A DNA stretch of 64,000 nucleotides, from contig NZ_LGDG01000240.1 in assembly GCF_001279775.1 (NCBI RefSeq), forward strand, positions 3,277 through 67,276, in the 5' to 3' direction. A program made the translations under genes and the position numbers. Position 1 is the stretch's first letter; every line of letters starts with the position of its first letter. This document shows, in pieces, positions 34,281-43,513 of this stretch. The notes under the pieces are model-generated. The model saw only the letters and a list, made by a program, of their open reading frames with translations, searched no databases and was not told the origin of the DNA. Source of the stretch: Streptomyces sp. MMG1533. GTDB lineage: Bacteria; Actinomycetota; Actinomycetes; Streptomycetales; Streptomycetaceae.

Positions 34281-34766
34281 TCAACGCCGGTACGTCTGCT
34301 CGCAGATCACCGACTCCGGGCTGTCCGCCCGCCAGCCGCCGTACTGCTTGCCGAGTGCGCAGACGTCCTTCGCGTCCTTGGGGATCGGCTTGGCCACGTC
34401 GGGGATCTCGACGGGCGGTTTCCCGGGGCGCCCGACCTGGGGACGGCGGGGTTCGGGATGCGCAGGGTGTGCCGGGTGGGAGCGCCCAGGCGGCTCCTGT
34501 GCCTGCGGCGGGGCCGCGGGAGCGGCAGCGCGCGACGCCGACGATGACGGGTCCGGCCGACGGGACGGCTCGATCATCTCCAGGGCCTCGCGGGCCGGCG
34601 CCTGCACGATCTGCGGCTCGGTCTCCCCGTCCGGCCGGGGAGCCGACGGCTGGGCCGGTGCCGCCGACGGGCCGGTCACGGGCGGGCGCTGGACCGTCAC
34701 ACAGCCGGAGAGGGCCGAGACAGCCACGGTGACCAGGAGCGTTGCGGTGGTCGTCGTTCGGTGCAC
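34281..34766 (-). CDS. Proline-rich lipoprotein, hypothetical
   Basis: Secreted lipoprotein of 161 aa with a signal peptide VHRTTTTATLLVTVAVSALS and lipobox LSGC (Cys22). About 80 residues of Pro/Ala/Glu-rich linker follow, and then a small C-terminal domain with two cysteines (VCALGKQYGGWRADSPESVI, then CEQTYRR) that could form a disulphide. The start is GTG 34766. No family is recognised beyond similar streptomycete surface lipoproteins. Confidence 0.75.
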   Translation of the reverse strand: MHRTTTTATLLVTVAVSALSGCVTVQRPPVTGPSAAPAQPSAPRPDGETEPQIVQAPAREALEMIEPSRRPDPSSSASRAAAPAAPPQAQEPPGRSHPAHPAHPEPRRPQVGRPGKPPVEIPDVAKPIPKDAKDVCALGKQYGGWRADSPESVICEQTYRR

Positions 34767-34899
34767 CCGCGCAACTCTGCTGGGTCGGAGGGCCTTTGGA
34801 CAGCGGACAGGCGCAGGATGCCCCGCACGGGTGATCTCCGGCCCCGTACGAGGGGCCGGGGCGGCAGCGGCTGACCGGCGCCGGTCCCCGCGGCCGGCC

Positions 34900-35412
34900 T
34901 CAGTCTCCCGTCGCGCCGTCGATGCGCTCGCGGATCAGATCGGCGTGGCCGTTGTGGCGGGCGTACTCCTCGATCATGTGCGTGTAGATCCAGCGCAGGT
35001 TGAACGGCTCGTCGGTGAACCGGCTCCTGCCGCGGGAGAGTTCGTCCAGGCCGAACTCGCCGGCATTGCGCCGGGCGATCTCGATCTCGGCCTGCCAGGT
35101 GCCGTACGCCTCCGCCCAGGTGTCCGCCTCGGTGAGATGGAACTCGCCGTCCCGGTCCTCCTCGGTGTAGTAGATGGGCCCCGGGTCGTCGGCCGCCAGC
35201 ACCTTGCGGAACCAGCTCCGCTCCACCTCCGCCATGTGGCGCACCAGGCCCATCAGGGACAGCTCGGACGGCTCCACCGAGGCGGTCCTGAGCTGGGCGT
35301 CGGTCAGGCCCTCGCACTTCCACGCCAGGGTCTGCCGGTGGTAGTCCAGCCAGCCCTCCAGCATGGTGCGTTCGCCGGCGTTCAGGGCGGGTTCACTGCG
35401 CTGCGTCGTCAT
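34900..35412 (-). CDS. DinB family (DUF664) protein
   Basis: Four-helix-bundle protein of the DinB/DUF664 type (170 aa), a family that includes thiol-dependent S-transferases using mycothiol or bacillithiol. The metal-binding histidines are expected in LVRHMAEVERSWF and in MIEEYARHNGHADLIRERID. The ATG at 35412 is chosen because family members begin shortly before the first helix (MLEGWLDYHRQTLAWKCEGL). It is divergent from the Gfo/Idh/MocA gene. Confidence 0.85.
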   Translation of the reverse strand: MTTQRSEPALNAGERTMLEGWLDYHRQTLAWKCEGLTDAQLRTASVEPSELSLMGLVRHMAEVERSWFRKVLAADDPGPIYYTEEDRDGEFHLTEADTWAEAYGTWQAEIEIARRNAGEFGLDELSRGRSRFTDEPFNLRWIYTHMIEEYARHNGHADLIRERIDGATGD

Positions 35413-35541
35413 GCCCGCATCGTCGCCCACCGTGCCCGGCCCCACCATGCGTTTTCCACGGCTTCGCCGACCGACGGCGCCCACGGCGGCCGTATGCTTC
35501 CGGCATGGCCCCGGCAGGCAACAACCGCTGAAGGAGACCCC

Positions 35542-36447
35542 GTGAAGGTCGGCTGCATCGGACTCGGTGACATCGCGCAGAAGGCGTATCTGCCGGTGCT
35601 CGGCGTCCGCCCCGGGGTCGAGCTGCACCTCCAGACCCGCACCCCGGCGACGCTCGCCAGGGTCGCCGACGGCCTCCACCTTCCCGACGGACAGCGCCAC
35701 ACCGACCTGGACTCCCTCCTCGGCCAGGACCTCGACGCCGCCTTCGTGCACGCGCCGACCGCCGTGCACCCCGAGATCGTGACGCGGCTCCTGGAGGCGG
35801 GCGTACCCACGTACGTCGACAAGCCGCTGGCGTACGAACTCGCCGACTCCGCACGGCTGGTGGAGCTCGCCGAGCGGCGGAGCGTGAGCCTGGCCGTCGG
35901 CTTCAACCGGCGCTACGCCCCCGGGTACGCGCAGTGCGCCGATCACCCGCGCGAGCTGATCCTGATGCAGAAGAACCGGATCGGGCTCCCGGAGGAGCCG
36001 CGGGCGATGATCCTCGACGACTTCATCCACGTCGTGGACACCCTGCGCTTCCTCGTGCCCGGCCCGGTGGACGACGTGACCGTGCGCGCCCGCGTGGAGA
36101 GCGGCCTGTTGCACCACGTCGTGCTCCAGCTCGCCGGGGACGGTTTCACCGCGCTCGGCGTGATGAACCGGCTGAGCGGATCGGCGGAGGAGATCCTGGA
36201 GGTGTCCGGGCAGGACACCAAGCGTCAGGTGGTCAACCTCGCGGAGGTGATCGACCACAAGGGCCAGCCGACCGTGCGGCGGCGCGGTGACTGGGTGCCG
36301 GTGGCCCGGCAGCGCGGCATCGAACAGGTGGCGGGCGCCTTCCTCGACGCCGTGCGCGCGGGCAAGGTGCTCAGCGCCCGGGACGCGCTGGCGACTCACG
36401 AACTGTGCGAGCGGGTGGTACGTGCGGTTCAGGAGAAGGCCGCCTGA
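35542..36447 (+). CDS. Gfo/Idh/MocA family oxidoreductase
   Basis: NAD(P)-dependent oxidoreductase of 301 aa. The Rossmann start VKVGCIGLGDIAQKAYLPVL and the EKP-type motif at YVDKPLAYEL are clear, followed by the mixed-sheet domain. Such enzymes usually act on sugars or inositols. The GTG at 35542 follows AAGGAG. Its last 77 bp overlap tail-to-tail with the lnt gene. Confidence 0.88.
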   Translation: MKVGCIGLGDIAQKAYLPVLGVRPGVELHLQTRTPATLARVADGLHLPDGQRHTDLDSLLGQDLDAAFVHAPTAVHPEIVTRLLEAGVPTYVDKPLAYELADSARLVELAERRSVSLAVGFNRRYAPGYAQCADHPRELILMQKNRIGLPEEPRAMILDDFIHVVDTLRFLVPGPVDDVTVRARVESGLLHHVVLQLAGDGFTALGVMNRLSGSAEEILEVSGQDTKRQVVNLAEVIDHKGQPTVRRRGDWVPVARQRGIEQVAGAFLDAVRAGKVLSARDALATHELCERVVRAVQEKAA

Positions 36448-37936
36448 TCCGCAGCGTCCGTACCCCCTCGGTGAGGCCCCACGCCGCGAGAATCAACAGC
36501 GCCGCCTGCACCGCCCAGTCGCCGAAGCGGACGTACGGTGTGACACCGTCGGCCAGCGGCACCTCGTACACCTCGCTCGTGCTCGCGCTCGTGCCGAGCC
36601 ACGGTCCGATGCGCTGCCCGCTCGCGCCGTAGACGGCGGACACGCCCGTCAGCGTCGCGTGGACCATCGGGCGGCCCGTCTCGGCGGCTCGCAGTGCGGC
36701 CAGCGAGGCGTGCTGTTCGGGGGCCCAGCTGTGCTGGAACGTCGAGGTCGAGGACTGGCCGACGAGTATGTCGGCGCCGTCCTCGGTGAGATGGCGGGTC
36801 ATGTCGGGGAAGGCGGTCTCGAAGCACACCATGGGGCCGATGCGCAGCCCGTTCCCGGCGTTCATCACCACCTGCCCGGAACCCTGCCTGCGGTCCTCGC
36901 CCGCCGCCTTGCCGACGGAGGTCGCCCAGCCGAGCAGCGAACGGGCCGGGATGTACTCGCCGAAGGGCACGAGCCGCATCTTGTCGTAGCGGTCGCCGGT
37001 GCGGCCGTCGGGTCCGACCAGGATCGAACTCTTGTAGATGCCGGGCTTGTCGGAGCGCCGGGCGTCCACGTTGACCAGGATGTCCGCACCGGTGTCGCGC
37101 GACAGCCCGGCGATCCTCGCCGCGAGGCCGGGCCGGTCGCCGAGGTCGTGGCCGACGCTGCTCTCGCCCCAGACGATCAGGTCGACGTCCTGTCCCACGA
37201 GCTCGCGCGTGAGCTGTTCCTCCCGTGCGAAGCGCCTGTCGGCGCCCTCGACGACCCCCGGCTGGACGACCGCGATCCTGACCCGCTCGTCGACCCCCGG
37301 GCGAGGCGACCACACCCAGGCCGCCGAGGTGGCCGCCGCCGTGGCGACGAGCCCGGCCACGGCCGGCACCCGGGACTCACGGACCGCGACCAGCACGGCG
37401 ACGGCGACATTGACGGCCACCACCAGGAAGCTCAGCAGCCACACGCCTCCCACCGAGGCCAGCCGCAGCGCCGGTTCCACCTGCCACTGGCTCGCGCCGA
37501 GCACCCCCCAGGGGCCGCCCAGCCCCTGCCAGGAGCGGACGAGCTCGACGGCCAGCCAGCCCGGCGGCAGGACGAGCAGGGCGGCCGAGATCCCGGCGCG
37601 GGAGGGCTTTCCGGCGAGGCAGCGGCGCACCAGCCCACCCCACGGGGCCCACAGGGCTCCCAGCAGCGCCGCGATGACGAACGTGAACACGTGCAGGCTC
37701 GGCAGCAGCCAGTGGTGCATCGCCAGCATGAAGCCGAACCCGCCGCACCAGCCGTCGTACGCCGCCCGTTTCCCGGTCGGCGCCGAGCGGATCAGCACGA
37801 TCCAGGGGACGAGGGCGATGTACGCCCACCACCACAGGGACGGGGCGGGGAAGGAGAGCACGGGGAGGGCGCCCGCGGCCGCGGCGACGGCCGAGCGCCG
37901 CCACGGGGAGGTGAGCCAGTGGCCGAACGACTTCAT
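36371..37936 (-). CDS. lnt: Apolipoprotein N-acyltransferase
   Basis: Membrane enzyme (521 aa) that adds the third acyl chain to the N-terminal cysteine of lipoproteins. Several membrane helices fill residues 15-210, followed by the external nitrilase-like domain. The catalytic triad can be placed at Glu258 (VWGESS), Lys319 (DRYDKMRLVPFGEY) and Cys371 (MVCFETAF). A final hydrophobic helix ends near residue 490, followed by a short Arg/Pro tail that overlaps the convergent gene. The ATG at 37936 begins MKSFGHWLTSPWRRS. Streptomycetes often have more than one lnt gene. Confidence 0.9.
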   Translation of the reverse strand: MKSFGHWLTSPWRRSAVAAAAGALPVLSFPAPSLWWWAYIALVPWIVLIRSAPTGKRAAYDGWCGGFGFMLAMHHWLLPSLHVFTFVIAALLGALWAPWGGLVRRCLAGKPSRAGISAALLVLPPGWLAVELVRSWQGLGGPWGVLGASQWQVEPALRLASVGGVWLLSFLVVAVNVAVAVLVAVRESRVPAVAGLVATAAATSAAWVWSPRPGVDERVRIAVVQPGVVEGADRRFAREEQLTRELVGQDVDLIVWGESSVGHDLGDRPGLAARIAGLSRDTGADILVNVDARRSDKPGIYKSSILVGPDGRTGDRYDKMRLVPFGEYIPARSLLGWATSVGKAAGEDRRQGSGQVVMNAGNGLRIGPMVCFETAFPDMTRHLTEDGADILVGQSSTSTFQHSWAPEQHASLAALRAAETGRPMVHATLTGVSAVYGASGQRIGPWLGTSASTSEVYEVPLADGVTPYVRFGDWAVQAALLILAAWGLTEGVRTLRIRRPSPEPHVPPARTVRESPARPGR

Positions 37937-38007
37937 ACGGCACCTCCTACCCCGTGGGTCTCTCCAGTGTGCGTGCCGCGGACGACTCCGGGACAGTGGG
38001 CGTCGGC

Positions 38008-38517
38008 TCAGTTGATCACAGGTGCCGGGTGCGGGTCTGGCAGGCGCCGCCACTTCTCCTGGACGAGCACCTCGCGCAGCCGCCAGCCGTCGTACGTGCG
38101 CAGCAGCCCGAAGTCGTACCGGCCGCCGCACACGAAGTCGGGGACGGCCGGGCCGCCGTCGGCGCTGGCTGCGGCGAGGCGCATCGGATTGACGTAGTCG
38201 GCCTGGAGCCGGGCGGTGTCTCCGGTGTCCTGCTCCAGGAGGCCGAAGCGGACCCTGCGGTTGACGATCAGATGCTGCCGCATCGCGAACAGCCGCATGC
38301 TCTCCGCGAGCCATGCGGCGACCTTCTCGGGGTCTCCCTCGATGCCGCCGGCCGAGCGGTAGTCCGCGCGCCCGTCCGGTGTGAACAGCCCTCGGTACGC
38401 CTCCCAGTCGCCGTCGTCCACCGCCGCCGCGTAGTCGGTGATCAATTCGTCGACGGCCAGGCGGTCCAATACGGTCGCGAGCTCCACACGCTGCGTCATC
38501 GGCTCAGTGTTGGGCAT
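38008..38517 (-). CDS. NTF2-like (SnoaL-type) protein
   Basis: Protein of 169 aa with the NTF2-like cone fold: LATVLDRLAVDELITDYAAA, DWEAYRGLFTPDGRADYRSA and the late strand FGLLRTYDGWRLREVLVQEK. Members include ring-opening cyclases, dehydratases and ligand binders. The start may be ATG 38517 or ATG 38499 (MTQRVELATVL). Its place next to an FAD monooxygenase on the same strand suggests joint action on an aromatic or polyketide-like compound. Confidence 0.8.
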   Translation of the reverse strand: MPNTEPMTQRVELATVLDRLAVDELITDYAAAVDDGDWEAYRGLFTPDGRADYRSAGGIEGDPEKVAAWLAESMRLFAMRQHLIVNRRVRFGLLEQDTGDTARLQADYVNPMRLAAASADGGPAVPDFVCGGRYDFGLLRTYDGWRLREVLVQEKWRRLPDPHPAPVIN

Positions 38518-38645
38518 GGCGGGGGCGCCGCCAAGGGGGACGCGGTGATATTCGGCGGCTGTGCCGGGGGATTCGGAGTCGACGGGCACCGTCCACCGGC
38601 CGTACCGCGCGGAGTTCGGCCGTCCGCCGACCCCGCGGCCACTGG

Positions 38646-39821
38646 TCATGGCGCCTGTTCGTCGAGGACGTCGGCCGCCCACACGGTCGCTTGAGGCATG
38701 AACCGGTGCTGGGCCGCGTATGCCGCCATGCCCGCGTTCCGTGCCTGGGCCGCCGGGCCGTCCGGGAGGTGGAAGTCCTCGCCCGCCCGCGCGGAATCGG
38801 CCTGCATGCTCGTGGCGTCGGCCAGTCGCCGGCGCACGTACCGGTCGAGCGCGTCGGGTACTTCGGCCGGTGTCGCACCCGCGAGGGCGTCGCCGAGAAC
38901 GGCCGCGTCCAGAATCGCCTGCGCCGCGCCCTGGGCCTGGAACGGCACCATCGCGTGGGCGCTGTCGCCCAGCAGGGTCACCCGCCCGATGTTCCACCGC
39001 GCGAGCGGATCACGTGTGTAGATGCCGTAGCGGTACACCTGTCCCGCGCGTTCAAGGACGTCGAGCACCCGGGAGTCCCACCCGCCGAACTCGCGCAGTT
39101 GCTCTCCCGGCTCCGCCCGAGCGGTCCACGACTCCTGCGCCGCCTCCGCCCCGAACACGGCCACGACGTTGAGCAGTTCCCCACGGCGCACCCGGTAGTG
39201 GACGAAGTGCCGACCCGGACCGAGCCAGACGGCGAGGTCCGGCAGGTTCAGATCGGCCACCTCCTCGGCCGGGAGCAGTGCCCGGTAGGCAGCGGTTTTC
39301 GAGAAGACCGTCTCGTCCGCGCCGAAGAGCCACTGCCGGGCCGCGGACCGTATCCCGTCGGCGGCCACGACCACGTCCGCCCCCAGGCGCTCGCCGCTTG
39401 CCGTGGTCACGTAGGCGGACTCGTCGTCCTGGTCGATTCCCACGACCACGGTGTTCAGACGCACCGACCGGGGCGGCACCCCCGCGGCCAGGGCCTGGTG
39501 CAGATCGGCCCGGTGGAGCAGCAGATAGGGCGCACCGAACTCGTCCTCGGCCGCGCGTCCCAGCGCGTAGCGGCAGATCTCGGCGCCGTCGGACCAGGTG
39601 CGGAAGCTCACGTGGGAGGGGCGGGTGGCCCGCGCGGCGACCGCGTCGAGCAGGCCCAGTCCGCGCAACACGCGTGTGGCGTTGGGCGCGAGCTGGATCC
39701 CGGCACCGACCTCGGTGAACCGCGGCGTCTGCTCGACCAGCGTGACCTCATGACCGGCGCGGCGCAGGCTCAGCGTCGACGCCAGCCCCCCGATGCCCGC
39801 CCCCACGACGATCGCCCTCAT
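38646..39821 (-). CDS. FAD-dependent aromatic monooxygenase
   Basis: Group A flavoprotein hydroxylase of 391 aa. The N-terminal FAD loop reads VVGAGIGGLASTLSLRRAGH, the DG motif lies in VVAADGIRSAARQWL, and the GD motif in VTLLGDSAHAMVPFQAQGAA. Enzymes of this group hydroxylate phenols such as salicylate with NAD(P)H and oxygen. The ATG at 39821 is the natural start. It probably forms an operon with the NTF2-like gene 128 bp downstream. Confidence 0.88.
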   Translation of the reverse strand: MRAIVVGAGIGGLASTLSLRRAGHEVTLVEQTPRFTEVGAGIQLAPNATRVLRGLGLLDAVAARATRPSHVSFRTWSDGAEICRYALGRAAEDEFGAPYLLLHRADLHQALAAGVPPRSVRLNTVVVGIDQDDESAYVTTASGERLGADVVVAADGIRSAARQWLFGADETVFSKTAAYRALLPAEEVADLNLPDLAVWLGPGRHFVHYRVRRGELLNVVAVFGAEAAQESWTARAEPGEQLREFGGWDSRVLDVLERAGQVYRYGIYTRDPLARWNIGRVTLLGDSAHAMVPFQAQGAAQAILDAAVLGDALAGATPAEVPDALDRYVRRRLADATSMQADSARAGEDFHLPDGPAAQARNAGMAAYAAQHRFMPQATVWAADVLDEQAP

Positions 39822-40063
39822 GCCACGACCTCACCTCGGCACCCTCGCGCGCCCAAGTACCGGAACGTCAGATCGGGCAGCGTACCGAACACAACTCTCC
39901 TGCCGTACGGGGTGTTTCGGCCCACGTCGTGTGCCGCGACCACGGGCGTCGCCCCGGCCGGGCCGTACCGACGTGAGCAACGAAGCGGGGAAGTTGTGTG
40001 GACAGCACGTCTGTGACCAGTGCTGATGGCGAAGTGTGACGTGAGCGCCAATAGAGTGACCCC

Positions 40064-41179
40064 ATGTCTGACACGTTGAGTTCCAGGAGAGCCCGCGCCG
40101 CGCTCCGCACATCGGCGCGGATCTCGGTTGAGTTGCTGCTGGTACTCGTGATGCTCGCGGTGTTTCTCTGGCTCCTGGGTCGGATGTGGTCGGTCGTCTG
40201 GCCGCTCATAGTCGGCCTGCTCCTCACCACGCTGACCTGGCCCCTGACACGGTTCCTGCTTCGTCGCGGGTGGCGCCCCGCTCTGGCCGCGTCGGTGGTG
40301 ACCGTACTGTTCCTCCTGGTCGCCCTGGGGGTGGTGGCGCTGATCGCGGTGCCGGTGGCGTCACAGTCGGGCGAGCTGACCGACGGCGTGGTCGAAGGCG
40401 TCCAGAGGCTGCGCGAGTGGGCCTCGGGGCCGCCGTTGAACATCGGCGACGACCAGATCACCAAGGCCTTCGACACCGCGGCCGCCCGGGCTCAGGACGG
40501 CCTCGGCAGCATGGTCACCGCTGTTGTCACGGGAGTGAGTACCGTGGTCAACGGTGTGGTCACTGCCGTTCTGGCGCTCTTCCTGATGTTCTTCTTCCTC
40601 AAGGACGGACCGCGGTTCCTGCCGTGGCTCGCTCGTCAGCTGCCCGGCCGGCTCGCCATCGACGTCCCGACCGTGGCCGCTCGCAGTTGGGACACCCTTG
40701 GCGCGTTCGTGCGTTCCCAGGCGGCCGTGGGTCTGCTCGACGCCGTCCTGATCGGCCTCGGTCTGTGGATCGTGGGGGTACCGCTGGTGCTTCCGCTGGC
40801 GGTGCTGACCTTTGTCTCGGCGTTCGTGCCGATCGTGGGCGCCCTGTTCGCCGGCTTCGTCGCGGTTCTCATCGCGCTGGTCTCGAACGGCCTGACGGAC
40901 GCGCTGCTCGTGCTCGCCATCATCGTCGTGGTGCAGCAACTCGAGGGCAACGTGTTCCAGCCCATGATCCAAAGTCGTGGGCTCGGCCTCCACGCAGCGG
41001 TGATCCTTCTGGCGGTGACGCTGGGCGGCAGTCTGGCCGGCATCGTGGGCAGTCTGCTCGCCGTTCCCGTCGCCGCAATGATTGCGGTGGCCTGGAACTA
41101 TGTGCGCGAGCAACTCAGCGACTCGGCAGAGGAGTTGGGGCTCGACGAGGCACACTCGGGTGACGTCGCCCCGTCGTAG
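40064..41179 (+). CDS. AI-2E family transporter (PerM-like)
   Basis: Polytopic membrane protein of 371 aa from the AI-2 exporter/PerM superfamily. A cytoplasmic N-terminus precedes helices such as LLLVLVMLAVFLWLLGRMWS. A large loop rich in charged residues follows (about 105-145), and then the conserved region DAVLIGLGLWIVGVPLVLPL and VQQLEGNVFQPMIQSRGLGL. Despite the name, the substrate is not known; some members are Na+/H+ antiporters. The C-terminus is acidic. Confidence 0.85.
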   Translation: MSDTLSSRRARAALRTSARISVELLLVLVMLAVFLWLLGRMWSVVWPLIVGLLLTTLTWPLTRFLLRRGWRPALAASVVTVLFLLVALGVVALIAVPVASQSGELTDGVVEGVQRLREWASGPPLNIGDDQITKAFDTAAARAQDGLGSMVTAVVTGVSTVVNGVVTAVLALFLMFFFLKDGPRFLPWLARQLPGRLAIDVPTVAARSWDTLGAFVRSQAAVGLLDAVLIGLGLWIVGVPLVLPLAVLTFVSAFVPIVGALFAGFVAVLIALVSNGLTDALLVLAIIVVVQQLEGNVFQPMIQSRGLGLHAAVILLAVTLGGSLAGIVGSLLAVPVAAMIAVAWNYVREQLSDSAEELGLDEAHSGDVAPS

Positions 41180-41302
41180 AAGGCCGCTTGCGTTTGGTCG
41201 TCCGGTCCGGCGGCTGCGGGCATGCCGCCCGATGGGCGCCCCGGACCGGGACCGGCGCGGCGTCGGCGCGATGCACTCGACTCGCGGCGGAGAGCGGGGT
41301 GT

Positions 41303-41482
41303 TCAGGCGGCCTCGACGACGGCACCGCGGATCGCGGCCGCCCATTCGACCACCAACAGCTCGTACTCCGCGCGCTCCTGGGCCGAGAGGGTGCCGCCCG
41401 CGCGCAGCCAGAGCGCCCGGATCTGCTCGTTCACCTCGGCGGCGGACCGCACGGAGGCAGGGGCCATGGAATCGGGGGACAT
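41303..41482 (-). CDS. Small hypothetical protein
   Basis: A 59-aa protein, MSPDSMAPASVRSAAEVNEQ and onward, with two amphipathic helices (IRALWLRAGG, then RAEYELLVVEWAAAIRGAVV). It looks like the short helical proteins often found beside streptomycete housekeeping genes. The ATG at 41482 is preferred over an in-frame start eight codons earlier. Confidence 0.6.
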   Translation of the reverse strand: MSPDSMAPASVRSAAEVNEQIRALWLRAGGTLSAQERAEYELLVVEWAAAIRGAVVEAA

Positions 41483-41563
41483 GCGCACAAGCCTAGGGGC
41501 AAGCACTGACAGTCCGCTACCGGATGGCTACTCAACTCCTATGTCATTGGTCACGGATGAGGG

Positions 41564-41701
41564 TCAGCCCGCCGATTCCGCCGCGTGCGGGCTGAGTACG
41601 CCCATCGTGACAAGGATGACGATCACGATGCCGAGGGCGATGCGGTAGTACACGAACGGCATGAAGCTCTTGGTCGAGATGAACTTCATGAACCAGTGCA
41701 T
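41564..41701 (-). pseudogene. uppP: 3' fragment of undecaprenyl-diphosphatase gene (uppP)
   Basis: The 45 codons at 41564-41701 encode MHWFMKFISTKSFMPFVYYR followed by IALGIVIVILVTMGVLSPHA and AESAG. I recognise this as the C-terminal end of an UppP/BacA-type undecaprenyl-diphosphatase: the cytoplasmic loop with FMPFVYYRI and the last membrane helix. The rest of the gene is missing. Upstream in frame there is a stop within 15 bp, and the integrase gene ends exactly here. The N-terminal part should lie on the far side of the element, beyond the window, probably completed there by an element-carried 3' end. Confidence 0.82.
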
Positions 41702-41716
41702 CAACCAGCACCCTCA
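41695..41716. other. Left attachment site junction of the integrated element
   Basis: Host uppP sequence and the 3' end of the integrase gene meet here; the integrase stop (41701-41703) overlaps the first intact uppP-fragment codon. The exact crossover core cannot be set without the right end of the element. Confidence 0.6.
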
Positions 41717-43095
41717 GCGGCTCTGACCTGCCGGTTCCACCACTCGGACAGGCCATTTGGGAGAAGACTGGGAGAAGCTGATGCCATCTCCCAAACCGTC
41801 TCCCGCACGAAGCACTCGAAGCGCTCCTGCAACGAATCCATCATCCGCCGCTCCATCGCCGTTGTCACGTTCGCGTACAGACCCTCCACGCCCGCGACCT
41901 CGTGGCCCATCCGCGTCTCGACCGCGATACGCGAATGCTCCCCGCCCGCCTCGTCGATCCACTCCTTGTGACCGTGCCGCAGCAGATACAGCCGCTTGCC
42001 GGAGTAGGCGGTCGCCGGGATCGCGGGGACCGGGCGGCGTGAGGTGACCTTCTGCCTCTGGCCAAGGCGGATCCGCTCGAACTCCGGTGAGGCGTCCCGG
42101 CCGTCCGCAATCGGCCGCCAGTAGTGGTAGGTGAAGTTGGCGTTCGCCAGCAGCCCGCCGGCGATCGAGCGGAACACGAACTCGCTGTCGTGGCTCGCCA
42201 GTAGCAGCTCCAGCAGCTCCGCCAGGAACGGGGGGACGACGAGCGTGCGCCGCGACTCGTACTTCGGCGGGAACAGCTTCAGCACGCCCTCTTCTCGCTG
42301 GTGCTGCCACTGCACGCGGATCGCGGGCATCAGGTCGGGGCCGTAGCGCTCGAGGTCCTCCTCGTGCCGCTCCTCGCGATCCCGCTCCTCCGGATCGTCG
42401 AGCGGGTCGGAAGCCGGCCAGGTCGGGTGCGAGTACACACGGCGCAGGGCGTAGAGCTCGGCCGGGCGCATGCCGGTTGTAGCGATCGTCCACACGAACA
42501 CGAAGCCGTCCAGGCCCCAGAAGGCGAGCGCGTTGCAAGCCAGCTGGTGGACGTCCTCGATGCGCATCTCCCGCTTACGCTCGCGCGGTTTCTTCTTGTA
42601 CCGGCCGCGGCGCTGCTTCTTGCCCTTCGGTACGGGGGAGGTTTTGCGCAGCTCGTCGTCGACGGCGTCGTCCATGAGCATGGAGAAGACGGTGAGGATC
42701 TCCTCCCCGTACTTCTCGCCCACGTTGGGCAGATCCTTCAGCTGCTTTTTCCATGCCCGGTAGGTGGACGGCTGGATGTCCGCGATCGCCGTCTCGCCCC
42801 AACGCGGGACGACGTACAGCCGCAGCATGGACCGGATCGCCTTGTCCCGCAGGTGCCCGACATCGAGCGTGTCGACCCACGTTTTGGCGTACTCGCCGAT
42901 GGTGACGGAGCCGTCGCGGCGGGAGATGTAGTCGTCGTTGCGGATCTCTGCTTCGCGGTCGAGGCCGTAGTTCTTTGCCTCTACCTCGTCAGTGAAGCCG
43001 CCCTGCTGGTCGTAGATCCACTTGCCGCGGTCGTCCTTCTTGCGGGTGTTCCAGACGACTCTGCAGGTGTTTCCGCGCCACTCGACGTAGGCCAT
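41701..43095 (-). CDS. Tyrosine integrase
   Basis: Site-specific recombinase of the tyrosine family (464 aa). An N-terminal arm-binding region (residues 1-55) is followed by a SAM-like core-binding domain (about 65-165, VTIGEYAKTWVDTLDVGHLR) and the catalytic domain. The first catalytic Arg lies in ATTGMRPAELYALR. The later box reads VETRMGHEVAGVEGLYANVT, giving the His and the Tyr nucleophile. Basic stretches (RGRYKKKPRERKREMR) may bind DNA. The ATG follows AAGGGGCAG. It ends on the attachment site, as is usual for temperate actinophages and related elements, and would insert the element into uppP. Confidence 0.92.
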   Translation of the reverse strand: MAYVEWRGNTCRVVWNTRKKDDRGKWIYDQQGGFTDEVEAKNYGLDREAEIRNDDYISRRDGSVTIGEYAKTWVDTLDVGHLRDKAIRSMLRLYVVPRWGETAIADIQPSTYRAWKKQLKDLPNVGEKYGEEILTVFSMLMDDAVDDELRKTSPVPKGKKQRRGRYKKKPRERKREMRIEDVHQLACNALAFWGLDGFVFVWTIATTGMRPAELYALRRVYSHPTWPASDPLDDPEERDREERHEEDLERYGPDLMPAIRVQWQHQREEGVLKLFPPKYESRRTLVVPPFLAELLELLLASHDSEFVFRSIAGGLLANANFTYHYWRPIADGRDASPEFERIRLGQRQKVTSRRPVPAIPATAYSGKRLYLLRHGHKEWIDEAGGEHSRIAVETRMGHEVAGVEGLYANVTTAMERRMMDSLQERFECFVRETVWEMASASPSLLPNGLSEWWNRQVRAAEGAG

Positions 43096-43167
43096 GTGCT
43101 GCCCCTTGGGTGCTGATGCGGGTGGCCGGCTGACACCCCTGCCGCCGGCCCCTCCGCCGCTTCTGCG

Positions 43168-43365
43168 CTACTCGTGCCGGCCGATGATGCAGGCCTGGCA
43201 AGCGGCGCAGTCGCCTCCTTGACGCCTGATCAGGTCCTTCACGTTGCGTCTTGCTTCTGCATCGTGTTCGACCCGGGGCGTCGCAACACACACGAGTTTC
43301 CCAGCTATCCGACCTTGGAAGCCGTTGAAGTCGGGCCCCAGGTCAACTGTGAGCAGTTCGTGCAT
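43168..43365 (-). CDS. Small CxxC protein upstream of integrase
   Basis: A 65-aa protein beginning MHELLTVDLGPDFNGFQGRI and ending with a Cys-rich segment GGDCAACQACIIGRHE. The two CxxC pairs could bind zinc or a cluster. The ATG at 43365 has AAAGGGGGA upstream. It lies on the same strand as the integrase, 72 bp before it. Its position would suit an excisionase or integrase accessory factor, but there is no helix-turn-helix to support that. Confidence 0.7.
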   Translation of the reverse strand: MHELLTVDLGPDFNGFQGRIAGKLVCVATPRVEHDAEARRNVKDLIRRQGGDCAACQACIIGRHE

Positions 43366-43513
43366 GGGCTCCCCCTTTCGGGTGAGAGGGAACCTCCCAA
43401 GTACTAGTAGATGCTGCCACGTTCACGCACCGATGTGACCGGTATCGACTCAAGTGGCGGCGGGTGAGTAGGTAACGAAAGAGTTAAGTCAAAAGGTTGT
43501 ACTAGTAACCCGA

